A stretch of 64,000 nt of DNA. It comes from Deuterostichococcus epilithicus (taxonomy: Eukaryota > Chlorophyta > Trebouxiophyceae > Prasiolales > Stichococcaceae). The stretch spans positions 1,240,009 through 1,304,008 of the forward strand of contig JAVTLE010000021.1 in assembly GCA_033439295.1 (NCBI GenBank). Direction: 5' to 3'. The first letter of the stretch is position 1. The number at the start of each line of letters is the position of its first letter. The translations under genes and the position numbers were made by a program. The notes beneath the pieces are model-generated. The model did no database searches and was not told the DNA's origin. It saw only the letters and a program-made list of their open reading frames with translations. Positions 37,007 to 49,915 of this stretch are shown here, one piece after another.

Positions 37007-39810
37007 GGACGCCTCGATACTGCGCTACAGCAGCACGCCAGCAGAAAAGCCGCCGTGGGCAGGCGGAAACGCGGCAGAGCACAAGCTGCTGCAGGCATGC
37101 CTGATGCCGCCGCTGCGGAGCCGCGCGCAAGGCGCCCCGCAGCTTTGCGCAGGCGCCCTACAGGGCAAGGTCTGTTCTAGTTGGCTTGTTCCTTCCAAAG
37201 AAGTTGATGTCGCATGCTGCAGCTTTGGCGCTACGGCATGTCAAGCTGATTGGGCATTGCACTCGCATGCGCCTGTGGCACCTGATCTGATGGAGTTTGC
37301 CTTCGTTTCGACTCGTAGCAATGGATGCAGTGACAGCATGTGCGTTGCAAATACCCCAAATAATGCTAGATGTCCCGGGGCTGCGGGGTGATTTCTACGC
37401 CAGCCTGCTGGACTGGCCGGCGCAGAATGTCGTCGCCGTCGCGCTGCACGACTCCATCTGGCTATAGCACGGAGCCACATCGAGAGTTTGCACGCATTGG
37501 GATTGGGCACAGCGTTTCATTTTCCTTGCCTACTGAGCTCAAAGGTGACAGCACATCTTATTTGTTTCATTGCCGCCCTGAGTGGCTGCTGTGCCATCCG
37601 TGCAGGGGCAATGCAGCGCGAGAAAATTCGTGGGGCATTCCGCAGCAGCGATTAACGTTTGCAATGCAGGTGACACGGCTCATCCGAACAGAGGGCACGC
37701 TGCCAACATGCGTGTCTGTGCGCGGCACCTACCTGGCTGTTGGTGCCCCGTTGGGCGACATCCAGGTGCTTGAAGGCCGAGTTTGCCTGGCACCATCAGC
37801 AACCCTGTCTTCCTGCCTGACAGCCTGCCGGGGCAAGAGCCACGCGCGGCACCATGGCCCCTGCATGACCGCAGGGGAGCGCAGCGCCCCTGTCTGTGGG
37901 GAGTCTGTCGTCTCCCCCCTCGTGCATGTGGCTCATGTTCTGGGCATCTGCACACTTCCCTAGGTGAAGACGTGTTAATGGACATCGGCCAGTTCTTCAT
38001 CCTGGTGCATAGATGAGTTCATATCGCAGTCCAGATCGACGCCAGCACCCGCGGCTGCACAGTGCACCTGTCGGCAGTGCAGGTGTGGGACGCGGCCTCA
38101 CAGAAGCCGCTGCGCTCGCTAGCGGGGCCTGCGGCGGGTGCCGGCGCTGGCGTGAGCGCGCGCCTGCCTGGCATCAGGCACCCGGGACCGGGCTGTCGCT
38201 CTGCACGACGTGCGGCTGCCCGCCAGCGCCACGCAGCGGCTGCGGTGGCACCGCTCCGAGGTCTGCGGCCTGCGGGTGAGCTTTGCGGACTGGGCCCCCG
38301 CACATGGCCCCCAATGCAAGAGGCCCTGTGGCTGCACTCCGGGCAACACCCACGCCCTGCCGCGGGGACAGGGTGGGGGGGGGGGGTCATCTACGGCATC
38401 CGCTCCAAACGGCGTAGTTCGACGCACATGCGCATTTGACATGCCCGGCATGGCTCCTCTGTGACGCTGCTCCGCAGCGCTGTACAGCACATGTGGGCAG
38501 CGATGTCCGAGGCTCCTGCTTGAGTCTCGGAAACTTGCCATCCGTGCTTTCCTCTTGATGCAGTGGTCGCCAGACTGCAACCAGTTGGCCAGTGGCGGCA
38601 ATGACAACAGGGTCGCCGTCTGGGACCGCCGTTTGCTGGCGCAGCCCTTCACCACCCTGGAGCACGGCGTCCATCAAGGCACTGGCCTGGTCGCCGCACC
38701 GGCGCGGGCTGCTGGCCACCGGCGCGGGGTCCGCTGATCGCCACATCAGGTGTTCCTCGCTTTCTGCACAGCATCTTCCCGGCATTGCTGCTTCCTTGTC
38801 CGCCAGGCGCACCTGACGTTTCCGGGTCGTGCTGTGAGCTGTTTTCGGCAGTCGTGCTCGTTGATTGCATGTCTCGGGGTCCCAGTGCATGCCTGCGTGT
38901 TGACAGGCCCCAGACTAGATGACAGCTGACGCACGAACTTGCCTCGATGCCACAACTACCTGCCTAATAGGTTATACGGCTTGCTGGTGCGCAGGCTGTG
39001 GAACACGGTCAGCGGCAAGTGCAGTGCGGCGTTCGACACAGGGTCTCAGGTGCGCCACTCCGCAGTGACCTCTGCAATGCTACTGTCTGCATGTCCGTAC
39101 AAAAGCGTGCATGTTGCTGTAGTGCCCATCAGCCCGTCAGGCCTGCACATTCGTGCATCACAGCAAATACTAAATACTGAATTCAAGCGAGCTTGAGTGC
39201 ACTTTGTACTGCTTATGCATCCACTGTGCATCGGCCTGCAGTACTTCTGCAAGAGCACCTAGCAGCAGTCTGTTGCCGTGGCAAGTGTGCAACCTGGCGT
39301 GGAGCCCAACAGCAGACGAGATCGCCAGCAGCCATGGATACATCCTGAACCATGTCGGCGTGTGGGCGGCGCCATCGCTGGCCGAGCTCGCCGCCCTACG
39401 TGGCCACACCGCGCGTATGCGCCCTATATTCATTGCCGCTCCCAGTGGCAACTTGCTGCGAAACTGCTGTGATGCAGCAATGAACCGTCTTTTGCTCTGC
39501 CCAGATGAGTGAATGCAGGCTGCCCGAACATTCGGAACAGCTTGTGCCGCCGCTTCACGAAGCACGCTGTTGGCTTGCTCTAGGTGTGCTTGTGTGCTAC
39601 ATGGCGGTGTCGCCGGATGGAGAGACTGCCGTCACTGCCGCTGGTGGGTATTGTCGTAGCTGAGCATATATGCTATGCAGTGTCCGAGATGTTGAAATGC
39701 CAGTCAACTACAATGCGTCAGAGAGCCGTAAGAGAAACGGTCTCTCTGGGGGCCGCAGGGTCGCAGGATGAGACCGGTTCTGGAGCCTGTTTCCCAGACC
39801 TAGGGTTCTC
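37007..39810 (+). pseudogene. Cdc20/Cdh1-like APC/C activator WD40 gene, frame-disrupted
   Basis: Exon pieces follow the Cdc20/Fizzy order. ILRYSSTPAEKPP (37014 onward) resembles the stretch before the propeller. QIPQIMLDVPGLRGDFYASL then LDWPAQNVVAVALHDSIWL (about 37350-37470) matches the first blade. RGTYLAVGAPLGDIQ joins VWDAASQKPLRSLAG (37766 to 38085). LASGTRDRAVALHDVRLP (about 38170-38220) is followed by RSEVCGL, then WSPDCNQLASGGNDNRVAVW (38570-38630), KALAWSPHRRGLLATGAGSA (about 38672-38735), NTVSGKCSAAFDTGSQ, VCNLAWSPTADEIASSHGY (39280-39340) and YMAVSPDGETAVTAAG. The coding frame changes without an intron near 38140-38165 and again near 38665; the blade at 37470 ends in a stop without a good donor, and the last blade (DET, 39769) is poor. 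Cdc20-type proteins recruit substrates to the anaphase-promoting complex. This is either a decaying copy or a badly assembled gene. Confidence 0.6.
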
Positions 39811-40108
39811 CACTGCCCAATGGGGCTACAGTTCTGCGCGGGCGCACATACGCTGAAGGCACTACGAACAACACATTGCAGTGGGTTTGAGGCGTGGTCA
39901 TGAGGAACTCTGCAACCTGACTGGCATTGGATAGTGGCACAGGGTCCCAGCAAACAACGGCAGGATATTTTTCTTATCAGCGACTTGCACACAGCGTTCC
40001 ACAACGCTGAGGAACCCTCTGCTGTAATGCCCGCCGCCGTCTACATATCCTCATGATTTGAATAACAGCGTCAGATGAATACAAATCGCCTCCAGTTCCA
40101 AATACAGC
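39811..40108. other. convergent intergenic region
   Basis: Short gap between the WD40 gene remnants and the catalase stop codon. No feature is recognised. Confidence 0.35.
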
Positions 40109-43100
40109 TCATGCCACCGTTGCTCCCTTCTCTGCAGGGCGCCCGGTGAGCTTGTCCTTCAGCCCGGAGCCGGCCTTGAGCGCCGTGCGGGCAGCATTGA
40201 GCTGCGGAGAATAGACCGAGAAGGGATGAGGTCAGAATTGTTCGATAACAGCAGCAGATGCGCCAGTGGCTGTGTGTGGGCGGGGCAATGCCACTGAGAA
40301 TGGGAAGCACAGCAATGCTCAGGTGCCTTCTTCCTCGTCCACACGGTGGCGGGCAGGAGCACACGTGCATATTCTAACCCTTCATGCGCACACTCGCTCG
40401 AGTGGACGTGAATGATGCTCACCTCCGTGCCCAAGCCGCCGTCGCAGCGGCCAAAGATTTCAACCCAGCGGTCCGCGACAGATGCAGGCGTCTTGGGGTC
40501 CGCCAGCCACTCCGCAAGGTTCTTGACGAAGAGGCCCTTCCTGCAGAAGAGCAGAAGAAGGTTCTGAAAGCTTCCCTAGAAGGGTTCAAGAGTGCCGATC
40601 CAAGCTGGCCATCTCACACAACCACATAGTATCGACAAGGAGCGAACATAGAACTGGGCGCACCTGACCACACCCATGTCCCGCCAGCGGTCGCCGGCCT
40701 GCTTGAAGTCGTCCCACTTGCCTGTAGCGCATACATTCTGCATCAGCATTAAAAGTCCAAACACTATGAAACACATCACACCAGTGATCAGGGTAGATTT
40801 AGAATCGTAATTGAAAAAATGCTACGCCAGGCGCAGGTCGGACAAGCGCATGGGTTCATGGCAGCGCCATCAGCCACTGACCGCCATTGTCGCCGATGTC
40901 CTCCTTGACACGCACGCCCTGCACCTGCTCCCCGCTGGCATATGGGAACGCCGGCGCCTCCTTTGCCGTGGCGCCCACGTCGTTTGCAGAGGAGCCAAAA
41001 TAGTTTACCTGGTGCAAACGTACAATATCAAGGTCTTGTTTATGCTTCTGCTCACCAGACTACCACGGCGGGCCCGTCATCAGCTCTGCCTGCAGCTGAG
41101 AGCGCAACTCAAAGCGCACCTCGCCAGTGTCGTGGCTGAAGTTCATGCTGCCACCTGTGGATGAGCAATTGCGTTCCTGTTCGGTTCGTCTGAAAGTGCT
41201 TCATCTGGAATTTAAGGTGCAGGCATTGCTCAACGCAAAGCATGACCAGCAGCTTGAATCTATCAGCGCATTTGAATTGTATGATCACTTCAGTGGTGCT
41301 TCTGCTGCAAGGCTGGAGTAGCGAGGCCCAAGCACCAGCAGCTGGGCTGCAGCGCACCCTCGCTGTTGAGGTGGAAGGGGCACCGCGGCGCATTGATCGG
41401 CAACTGATCGTAGCTGCACAGAGCAAGCAGCTGTTGTTGCTGATTTGCCAGCGCTGCCGTGTACTGCATGCTTGGTGGCAGACCTGGTGCACTGGCTGGA
41501 TGCCAGGCCACGGCAGCAGGCGGAGTTGTTGCGACAGCCCGATCTTGTCAAATCAAACGCATCTGAAGTGCAAGTGCAACGGCAGCAGGGACGCACTTGA
41601 CGCCGATGCGGTAGCGCTGTGCATCCTGGTAGGCGTTGATGCGCGACTGCAGCACCTTGTCATCGCTCCAGGTGATGCCTGTGGCCAGGGTCAGCCACTC
41701 TCAGCAGGAATAGCATTAGTGAGAGGTGCATCTGGTGACCCAAGAAAGCTGCAGAACGGCGTCCCCCGCAGGTTCTCATGACAGCATCATGGTGGTGGAG
41801 ACAAAGTGGCCAGGGAAGCGCACCTGGCACAGCGCGGCCCGGGGCAAAAGCGATCTGCTCGTTCTCGTTGTGGAAGTTGTCGATGTTCTGGTTCAGCACC
41901 AGGCGGCCGACATGCTGCAGCGGGAAGTGCTCTTCCGGCCAGATCTGGCCGTTGCAAGCAGGCTCCCATCAGGCCAGCAGGGAACCATACTGCCACACAC
42001 GTGAGCTGCACAGCATGAATGGCAGCGCTGAGCGGCATCGAAGAGCGGCGGGCGTGCCACGCCGTATGCCTTGAGTCGCATGCACCTTCGTGGCGTCCAG
42101 CGGGTCGAAGTCGTAGTTGAGTTGGTCCGCTGGATCCATCGTCTGGATCTTGAAGTCCCACTCCGGGTAGTCCTCCGCCGCAATGGAGTTGAACAGGTCG
42201 TGCGTGGCGTGGCTGTACGGTGGGCAGTCATGCATGGCCGTCAGAAGCAGCAATGGATCGAGAGCCTCGAGGGTCTTGGGTCAGCGATGCATGTGAGCTG
42301 ACCATCCGGTCGCATGCCTGACCTCTCCCCCTGCCAGTCAGGCGCATGCCAGGTCCGGAGGGTTTAGGTGTCGTACGAGAAGCACGCCGAAGGTACACGA
42401 AACGATGCTGACGCTCAAGAAACGACAGCATAGGTACATGGAAAATACTTATGCTGAATTCCACACCTGTGCCGCATGTTCTTCATGCCCACCGTCTGCG
42501 CCTGCTCGTCGGTCATGAAGTCCGCTCCCAGCTTGGGGTAGTAGTGGAACTGCGCCACAAATGCGAGGTGCGTCTCAGCAAAAGTGGCCATCTACTGCCT
42601 GGTGCTGCAGATCGGTTATACAGGTCCACTGTGCACCTTCGTAGTTTTACGCTGCCTTCACCAAGTATTGCTTACCTTCACAAGTGTCTCCTTGCCCTCG
42701 CTGGTCACCAGCTTGAACGTGTTGACGCCGTATCCCTGTCAGGCACAGACGAGAGCGCTTCAGCCTGTGATGAAGTGCTCGCTGGTGCACCTATCGGCGG
42801 GAAGCATGTTGTCAGAAAGCTTGATCTAGTGCCAATCAGCTCAGCTCCAAGCCATTCCACTTTTGAGTGAACGTTGTTCGCACCTCCATGTGCCGGTAGT
42901 CTGTGGGCAGGCCTGGCTCATCGAGCATCCTGTGTATCCGTCAGAAACAATAATTACTCCTATCACATCCACTGTCAAAAATCAAATCGTCCATGTTGCT
43001 TTCAGATTCAATTGTTGAGTTCACATATTCTCAAGTTTACCAGGTCAGCATGTGGCACGACTCGGGATGGTTGACCAGAAAGTCGAGGATGCGCCAGCCC

Positions 43101-45529
43101 TGCAGGCGAGAACAGCAAGAGACTTGCACGATGCACATGCACGATGTGCTCGCTAGCAGAGCTCCGGATGGACCACTTCAGGCCAGTTGGTGGGGGGAGA
43201 CCTGATACATCTTGCAAGGTCGGACATCAACACGAGCAAAGCCTTCTTGTCTTACACCTCCTGGATGTGGTTCACGGGGTTAGGCCGCAGCGCATGCACT
43301 AGGTCCGGAAACTGCATGCCGTCCCGAATGAAGAACCTGCACCACCGCACTCAACATTGGCTTTCCCTTTATGAAGCAGCTTTGTGGTTCTCAGCATATG
43401 AGTACGCTTGTTGATGACTGTTGATCGGCTGGACAGAATGGGAGGCACAGCATGTGATCAGACATCATGCGGGCAACGTTCGTTGGCTCAGCGGCGGCGC
43501 AATCCTGTTTGGGAATGAGTTGAAGACTCACACAGGTATATTGTTTCCGACCAGGTCCTGTTGAAAGATAACAAAGGAGAAAAGGTGAGCAGTGAAGGCC
43601 AGGAATTGTTGAAATTGCAATTGAAAGATGTGCAAGTGGATCTTGTAAGGTTCTGGTTTGTCCGGTTGTTCAATGCAGAACACGACAAACGCCACCTCAC
43701 CCAGTTGCCCTGCTGAGTGTAGAATTTGATCTGCGAAGACCAGCAGCATCGCCGTTAGCATGGCGTAGAACTAATGTGGCACCGACAGCACATAGACAGA
43801 AAAGCACCACAAACGACAGTATCAACAGTGTGCTTATCGTATAGCAGGCAACCTCGTCAGACCAATTGCGACGATTGCTCACCGCAAAGCCACGGGTGTC
43901 TCGCAGGCTCTCTGGGGAGCCCTTTTCATGAGTAACCATGCTGAACCGTACAGCGATCGGTGTCTGCATGAAGGTGTCAGCAACATAATGATGGAAGACC
44001 TCAAATGCCAGCACTGATGCACTGCAGCGCTGCCTTGCGGGCTGCTGCACAAGAGCCTGCAGCTGATGACGAATCTCGTCACATCTGTAAAGCTGTGAAG
44101 CATGTAAACAATCAACGTAAACACCTCACCTGCTTGCCAACCTCCGAGAACAGGTCTGCGCATGACAGATGCGAGATGTCCTCCTCGACCTGTGTGACCA
44201 CAACATAATCCTCAATGAGTGCCATTTGTATCTGGACATGTCGTAGCTTGCAATAACAGCAGCGCAGTTGCTGCACCGGTGGCTCAGCAAGAGCGCAGCA
44301 GCAATCGTGACGAGTGGAGAAGGGATGCAACAGAAGGCTGCATTGAGATATCCAATCTCATTGCCAGAATGCTGTCTCATTGGCGGGTATGCAATGAGGG
44401 ACGAGCCATGCACAAGCTGGCCACTGCAGATCCGCCTCAGCATTGCGCATTATCTGGCTGCCCACGCCATGCGCACCTCGAAATACCCCTTCGCGGTCAT
44501 GCCGCGGGCGTGCACAACCCGCTCCGGCACCTTCTCGCGGTTGAATTGCGCATTCTTGTTCACCATATGCGAGTCCTCCAGCAGTATCGGGCCTACAAAC
44601 ACGTTTAGGACACATTCGTAAGCAACGACCTGCCTCGTTCCATCTACACAGGTTGGTGCACGCAAGGTTGAACACCTCGAGTGCATGGCGCACGATGCGT
44701 CAGCTGGTCTCCCACCTCGGTTGCCGATGGTCATCGAGTTGCGATTGTTGACAATCGGCTCGCCTGCACACAGCAGGTTCTGTATTGAGCTGCAGTTTCA
44801 CCAGCTGACGCGCCGCCGTTGTCATGAACCCTGCCATAGCGCATTAGGCATGCGCCTTACGCATGCACGGAGTACAGCAGCCAATGCGTCATCAGCAACA
44901 GCTGTACATGTCATGACGAGATCGCCGAAATTTCAAAAAGCGACCACGCTGTGGCAATGCGACACACATGGTCGCCCAGGGGTGGACAAGCGCACCATTG
45001 TTCTGTGTGAGGTAGTCGGGGTTGTTCGACTTGGATGGCATCCTCATCTGCAGTTGCAGCAGGCACGCACGATCAAGTGCACGGCTTAGCGGTCAGGGCG
45101 CTCGTCTCCTGTCCAGCGCGCCGAGTTGAAACAACGGGGATCTCCAATAAAGATCTCCAGCCAAAGTCAAGATCTTCGTTCCGACATGTTGTAGACGGTC
45201 ATTCTGCTCGTCACCGTCATATAAACAGCGTGAGCAGAACGCGATGTATGGCTGCCACACATGCTCGCATTCCCAGCAACGCGCGGGGATTAAACTAAAT
45301 GTTCTGTGTGTAAATGTTCTGATGCTCTGGTTGATGTGCATCAGCTGCGACTAGAAACCGGTGCTGTGCACGACCTCGATTGCACCTTGTCAGGATGATT
45401 CCCGTTCTGGCTGACAGCGCTTGCGTGCAGCATTCTGGCATGCTGAGGTCGGGCTGCACGCCGGCCGACGAAAGCACCGAGTGCGCCGGCCCCGAGGAGC
45501 CGCCCGCTGTTCAAGACCTGCCTCTGCAT
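40109..45529 (-). CDS. CAT: catalase with N-terminal organelle leader
   Basis: A multi-exon haem catalase. Exon 1 (45529-45386) encodes 48 residues that look like a mitochondrial presequence ([30 protein letters not shown]). Exon 2 (45047-44996) reads [16 protein letters not shown]. Exons 44763-44716, 44592-44477, 44189-44130, 43963-43883 and 43730-43701 continue in exact phase. Landmarks are [17 protein letters not shown], the active-site His in [129 protein letters not shown], the haem-ligand Tyr motif [12 protein letters not shown] (about 41630) and QLPINAPRC. The end, near 40109, has no SKL-type peroxisome signal. Catalase dismutes hydrogen peroxide. Location in mitochondria is inferred from the leader; a mitochondrial catalase is known in Chlamydomonas. 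Confidence 0.93.
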
Positions 45530-46394
45530 GACTGCGAGTGGGGCAGTTTTCGATGTTTGACAGGAACTCACAGGAATAACGAGTGCACGAAGCGCCGGTC
45601 ACTTGGGTCTCTACCAAAAGGCGTGGCCGGCGCTGCATCTGCTCTGAACCTAGTGGGTGGACAGATCTGCCTCCTACTTCCAGCCTCCTTGTTTGCCTCA
45701 AAGACCCCTCTTCGAAGGAATGTTGCACATGAATAGTTACTGTTGGATTTTTGCAGCATTTGCGGTGCCTTGCACAGCTGTGCTCCAGCATTGCAGCGGC
45801 GTGGTGGCTTTTGGTGCGGACATCGGTGCCACAGGATGCCAGCGGTACCCATGCGCTGCCGCGCCACGAGGAGGTTGACGGGTAGCTGAGGTATCTATGC
45901 CACCAACAAAAGCAGGCAGCGAAAAGGTCGACGGAGCTACAAACTGCTGCTGTGGCGATACTGCCGCAGCATCATGGACGAATTTTGCCATAACGACTAA
46001 CTGATAAGTAATCTAGTGAAGCAATTTGCTGCTGACGCCAATCCTATCAAACCGAATTGAAAGTCCGGAACACCGGTATGACGATGCGAGAGGATGGCAG
46101 CATTCGTCGAGTGTACTTCTGATGAACTAAGCTACCAAGTGCAGACCAAAACCCAAGACATCGCGAGTAGGTGCTGTTGCCGGGCGCACACGGCATGGCA
46201 GCCCTCCCGCACGCTCAGCACTCATCGGTACCAGGCATTGGCAGCTTGCACCGCAGCGTTCCCTGGTGCAGCCACGGACGAACAGCTGCTTAACTTCGCC
46301 AGGACACTTTTGCGCACACTTTGTCGCTGCGAGGATTCATCGTCCGAGGGTGCGCGGCTGGTCCTGCCTGCAACATGCGAGCCTGTGGCAGCTT
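45530..46394. other. intergenic region, catalase promoter side
   Basis: About 865 bp upstream of catalase and downstream of the sterol methyltransferase stop. Minus-strand frames here (for example 45991-45737) lack family features. No regulatory motif is named. Confidence 0.35.
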
Positions 46395-49300
46395 CTACTG
46401 CTTGCCCTTGGCGGCCTTCTTGGCAGCGACCGCGGCGTCCGACGCCGCCTCCTTGGCGCCTTCCTTGGCGCCTGAGGCGGCCTCGGAGGCGCCGCCCTCC
46501 TCCGGTTTGCGGAAAACGAGCAGGTGCATGGGGGAGAAGACGCCCGTCTCGCCGCCCGCCACCAGGCTGTTGGCCACCTTGACCAGCATGTCGTGCACCT
46601 GCAATTTGGCGCGGGCACTGCGTCAGCGCTTTCCAACCGGAGACCCAATGGCCCGACGCCATTGCCCTCCAAGGACAACTCCAGTAAGGCTGCTCAGGTT
46701 GCCAATGCGCTGTAAAACTGCCGAAGCCACAGTCGCCCTGTGCGGTGGTGACCAGTCACAGCGGTCTCCTCTCAGAGCCACTTGACCGCGCGCTGCACTG
46801 TCCTTTGCTTGCCAACGTGAAGCAGCTGCTCCGTCAGCGCACAATGCAGCGCGTGTGTGATCAGGCTCAAACATGCTATAGCAGCGCACCTCCTTCACGC
46901 CGCGGGGCGCTACGTGCAGGAAGCTGACAATGGACACCAGCATGTGGTTGAACCGCTGCATCTTGCGGCCCGCCAGCCCGTATTTGAGACGGTCATACCT
47001 AAAATAACGCCGAGCAGGTCGGCAGGCAGAACGTTGTGTTCAGGGCAGTGGCAGGCAGGGCACGACAAGTGCCCAATCCAAGCACCATCGCAAGGGGCCG
47101 AAACGTCCCGACTCTGAAGGCGGCACTTCTTGTAAGGCCTGAATGCCCTGTTCCCTGCCCCGCTGGTGCATGGCTGACAAGGCAAGAGGCAAAGCATGGC
47201 ACGCATCGCTGCCGGTGCGGCCTGCAACGGGCGCGCCGTCTGCAGAGCACCACAGCCAATTGCACCGCAGGCAAGGCAGCATACGGAGCCATGGCTGTGG
47301 AAGGGTGCTGGGTCGATGACGTCAGGCCGAGAGCAGCGCTGGAGGCGCATTGGACCCATGGCAGGGTCGGACGCAAGCAGCCCCACATTCGCCCCAGGCA
47401 GCCAGCATCCACAGGCTGTCTCGCAGGGCGGGCGCCAGCGCCAGGCTCGGCGGACCTGTCCCAACAGCAGCGCCCTGAAAGAGGTCACCAGGGGTTTACG
47501 CACCAGGGACCGCAGGAAGCGCAGGCGGTGGCCAGGTCCCGGCTGTCCACCAGCTCGAAGCCGACAGTCCTGCCGGCCTGCTCGCACTCTGTGTACGTGC
47601 GCATCTCCTGCGTATTGTCAATGCAGGGGAGCCTGTAAGACTTGTCATCAATGGCTTTTCATCAGGAAGGAAGCTGCAGACACAGCAGTCGTCCCACCAA
47701 GAGATCAGATGCCCGTAGACCCTCAGCAATTGCATGTCATGACAGCAACCAGCAGCAGCATCAGGCACGTGCCACCAAGTCCAGTGCAGAGGGACAGTGT
47801 GCGTGGAGGAGTGTGCGAGCCTGTCAGGAGGCGCGCTCACCGGCAGGCCATTGCCGTAGTTGATCTCGTCCATGATGCGCACGTGCTCCGCGTTCTGCGG
47901 GTCAAAGTCCTTGGTGGCCACCCACTCGTAGCTCACAAAGTAGCTGCCCGGCTTCAGCACGCGGAAGACCTCGCCGTACACCTCCTCCAGCTGCAGGGGG
48001 CAGGGCGGCAAAGGCGTGCGTCAGTGTGTCAAGTGACCTGTTGAGGGAATGTTCCAGGGAGAGGCAGGCGGAACACGCGAATATCCTTCGGCCCAAACGA
48101 CCAGTTGCGTCCGCCTCCAAACGAGCTGAGCCTTTTGCGGGTGCCGGCACCGAGCGGGTCCCCGCACGTGCGGGTCCCCGCACGCAGTGCAAATGCTGCT
48201 GCCGTGATGCAGGTGCATGCGCACCTTGGCCGCGTGGCAGGTGGCCTCGATGGCGTAGGCGCCGTCGTAGGTGTCAGCCGCAAAGGGCATCTCCAAGAAG
48301 TTGCCCTCCACCGGGTCGCACAGCGATGCCAGACCCAGCTGTAGGAACAGAGGAGGCACCAGGCTCAGGGCTCGTGTGATGGGAGGCGGCGCGAGGTCGT
48401 TGATTAGCCCCATTGGGAGGGAGGAGCTGCTGTGTGGACTCATCCCCGCTTGACACTTGAACTGCACAGGCAGCTTGCGGGTCTGCAACGTCTGCCATCG
48501 CATTTAGAGGGATGCCCGCAGACTCGATACCAGCCGTTCTGTTTGGTGACACGAGCAACGGTGGAATGAGTGGTCAGTAGGGTCAAAGGGGCGCCGTCGC
48601 TCACCGTCTGGTTGTGGTGCTTCGCGCGCGACACCTGGTAATCGTTGATGGTCAGCCCCGTCACGTGCGCGCCGCTGGTCGACGCGATCGTGCGCATAGG
48701 GCCGCCGACGCCGCAGCCAACATCTAATGCCTTTAGTCCCGGCTTGAGACCCAGCAGCGCCGCGATTCGTGCCTCGTGCGCGGCCTCGCTGGCGGAGATG
48801 CTCTTGCCCGGCAATAGCGGGCTGAAGTGGAAAGAGGCGCCCCAGCCCCACTCGTAGATGTCTGCAGGCGGGGCGGCCAGTGGGCGCAGTCAGACGGCTG
48901 CTGAGCGGCGGAGCATGCCGTAAGACAGTATCGAGCACATGCTGCGCTGTGTCAGGGCTTCCAAAGGCACAGTAAATAACGAGGGCCTTGCGGTGACGTG
49001 ACATGGTGCACTCTCACCTGTGACCAGGTTGTAGAAAGTGTTCACCTGAGCGGCAGCGCAGGAAGGTCAGTGACGGCATCATCAGACGCGTCGATGATTC
49101 TGAATAGACAATGCTGACAGGTGTGTCATGCTGGAGCTTGGTTGCAGCATCCAGCAGACAATCGGGCTGTAGCACGAACAGGCCGTGGGAATGTGATCGG
49201 GTCAATCTGGCACTTGTGTTCGAGTGGTGGTCTCGTGCGGCTCACCAGCTCGGTCGTGCGGGCGCGATCAGTGATGCCGGAGCCTGCCTCCTTGCCATAA

Positions 49301-49539
49301 GAGGCCGAGTAGTCGTTGAAGGTGTGGTCGATCTTCTTCCTGTCAATGCTGCCGCCAGCAAGCTCAAAAGTGCTGGGCTTGCGCTTGTACTTGCTGCTGC
49401 CGCTGAGCAACCGCCATGCTCCAAGCACGGCGACGCTGGCGCCCACGCCGATCGCGATTTCCCGGTTGTCACGGATGGCGTCTGATGCTTTGTTCGACAG
49501 GTCCCGCAACTGGTTCGAAAGGTTGTCCAAAGCCGCCAT
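46395..49539 (-). CDS. SMT1: sterol (cycloartenol-type) C24-methyltransferase
   Basis: Exon 1 (49539-49246) encodes an N-terminal membrane anchor (IAIGVGASVAVLGAWRLL) and IDHTFNDYSASYGKEAGSGI. The following exons give VNTFYNLVTDIYEWGWG and ASFHFSPLLPGKS, then the SAM-binding motif ALDVGCGVGGPMRTIA, GLTINDYQVSRAK, NFLEMPFAADTYDGAYAIEA, the conserved ATCHA, EVYGEVFRVLKPGSYFVSYE, MDEINYGNGLP, MRTYTECEQAG and a C-terminal FSPMHLLVFRKPEEGG. All signature regions of plant and fungal SMT/ERG6 are present. The enzyme transfers a methyl group from S-adenosylmethionine to C24 of the sterol side chain at the ER. After the usual end there is an extra Ala/Lys-rich tail (KEGAKEAASDAAVAAKKAAK) to TAG at 46395. 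Junctions checked by phase: 49246 to VNTFY and VT|D. Middle exons near 47100-47540 are not fully resolved. Confidence 0.93.
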
Positions 49540-49915
49540 AGCTGCAGCACTGACAAACCCTGTGCTGTAGCGCTACCTCAGCATTGCATGCGGCCGGGCG
49601 GTTGTGCGCGATGCACACAGGCACGCGCTGAACCACCCAATGAATCGCTGACTAAGGTTCAGCGGGCTCAGCTAGGGCTTAGATAAGCCCTGCCGTAGGG
49701 TCGTCGAATATTGACGACTCCAGGGAACTCTATGTGTCCTACAACCCCCGGATTCCACCAGCCCTTTGTTGCCTCGTCAGCCAGGCCTGGCCAGGCACCC
49801 ATCGCCAGTTCAGGGGCACATGTAATCTGCGCACCCTTTACGAGCCTGGCTGGCTGCTGCTGCGGAGGGTCGCGAGCACCTTTGTGCCCAGCAGTGGCCA
49901 CCAAGAGTGGCCACG
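49540..49915. promoter_or_regulatory. divergent promoter region, SMT1 / bZIP
   Basis: The 376 bp between two divergent ATGs should carry both promoters. No specific element is recognised. Confidence 0.4.
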
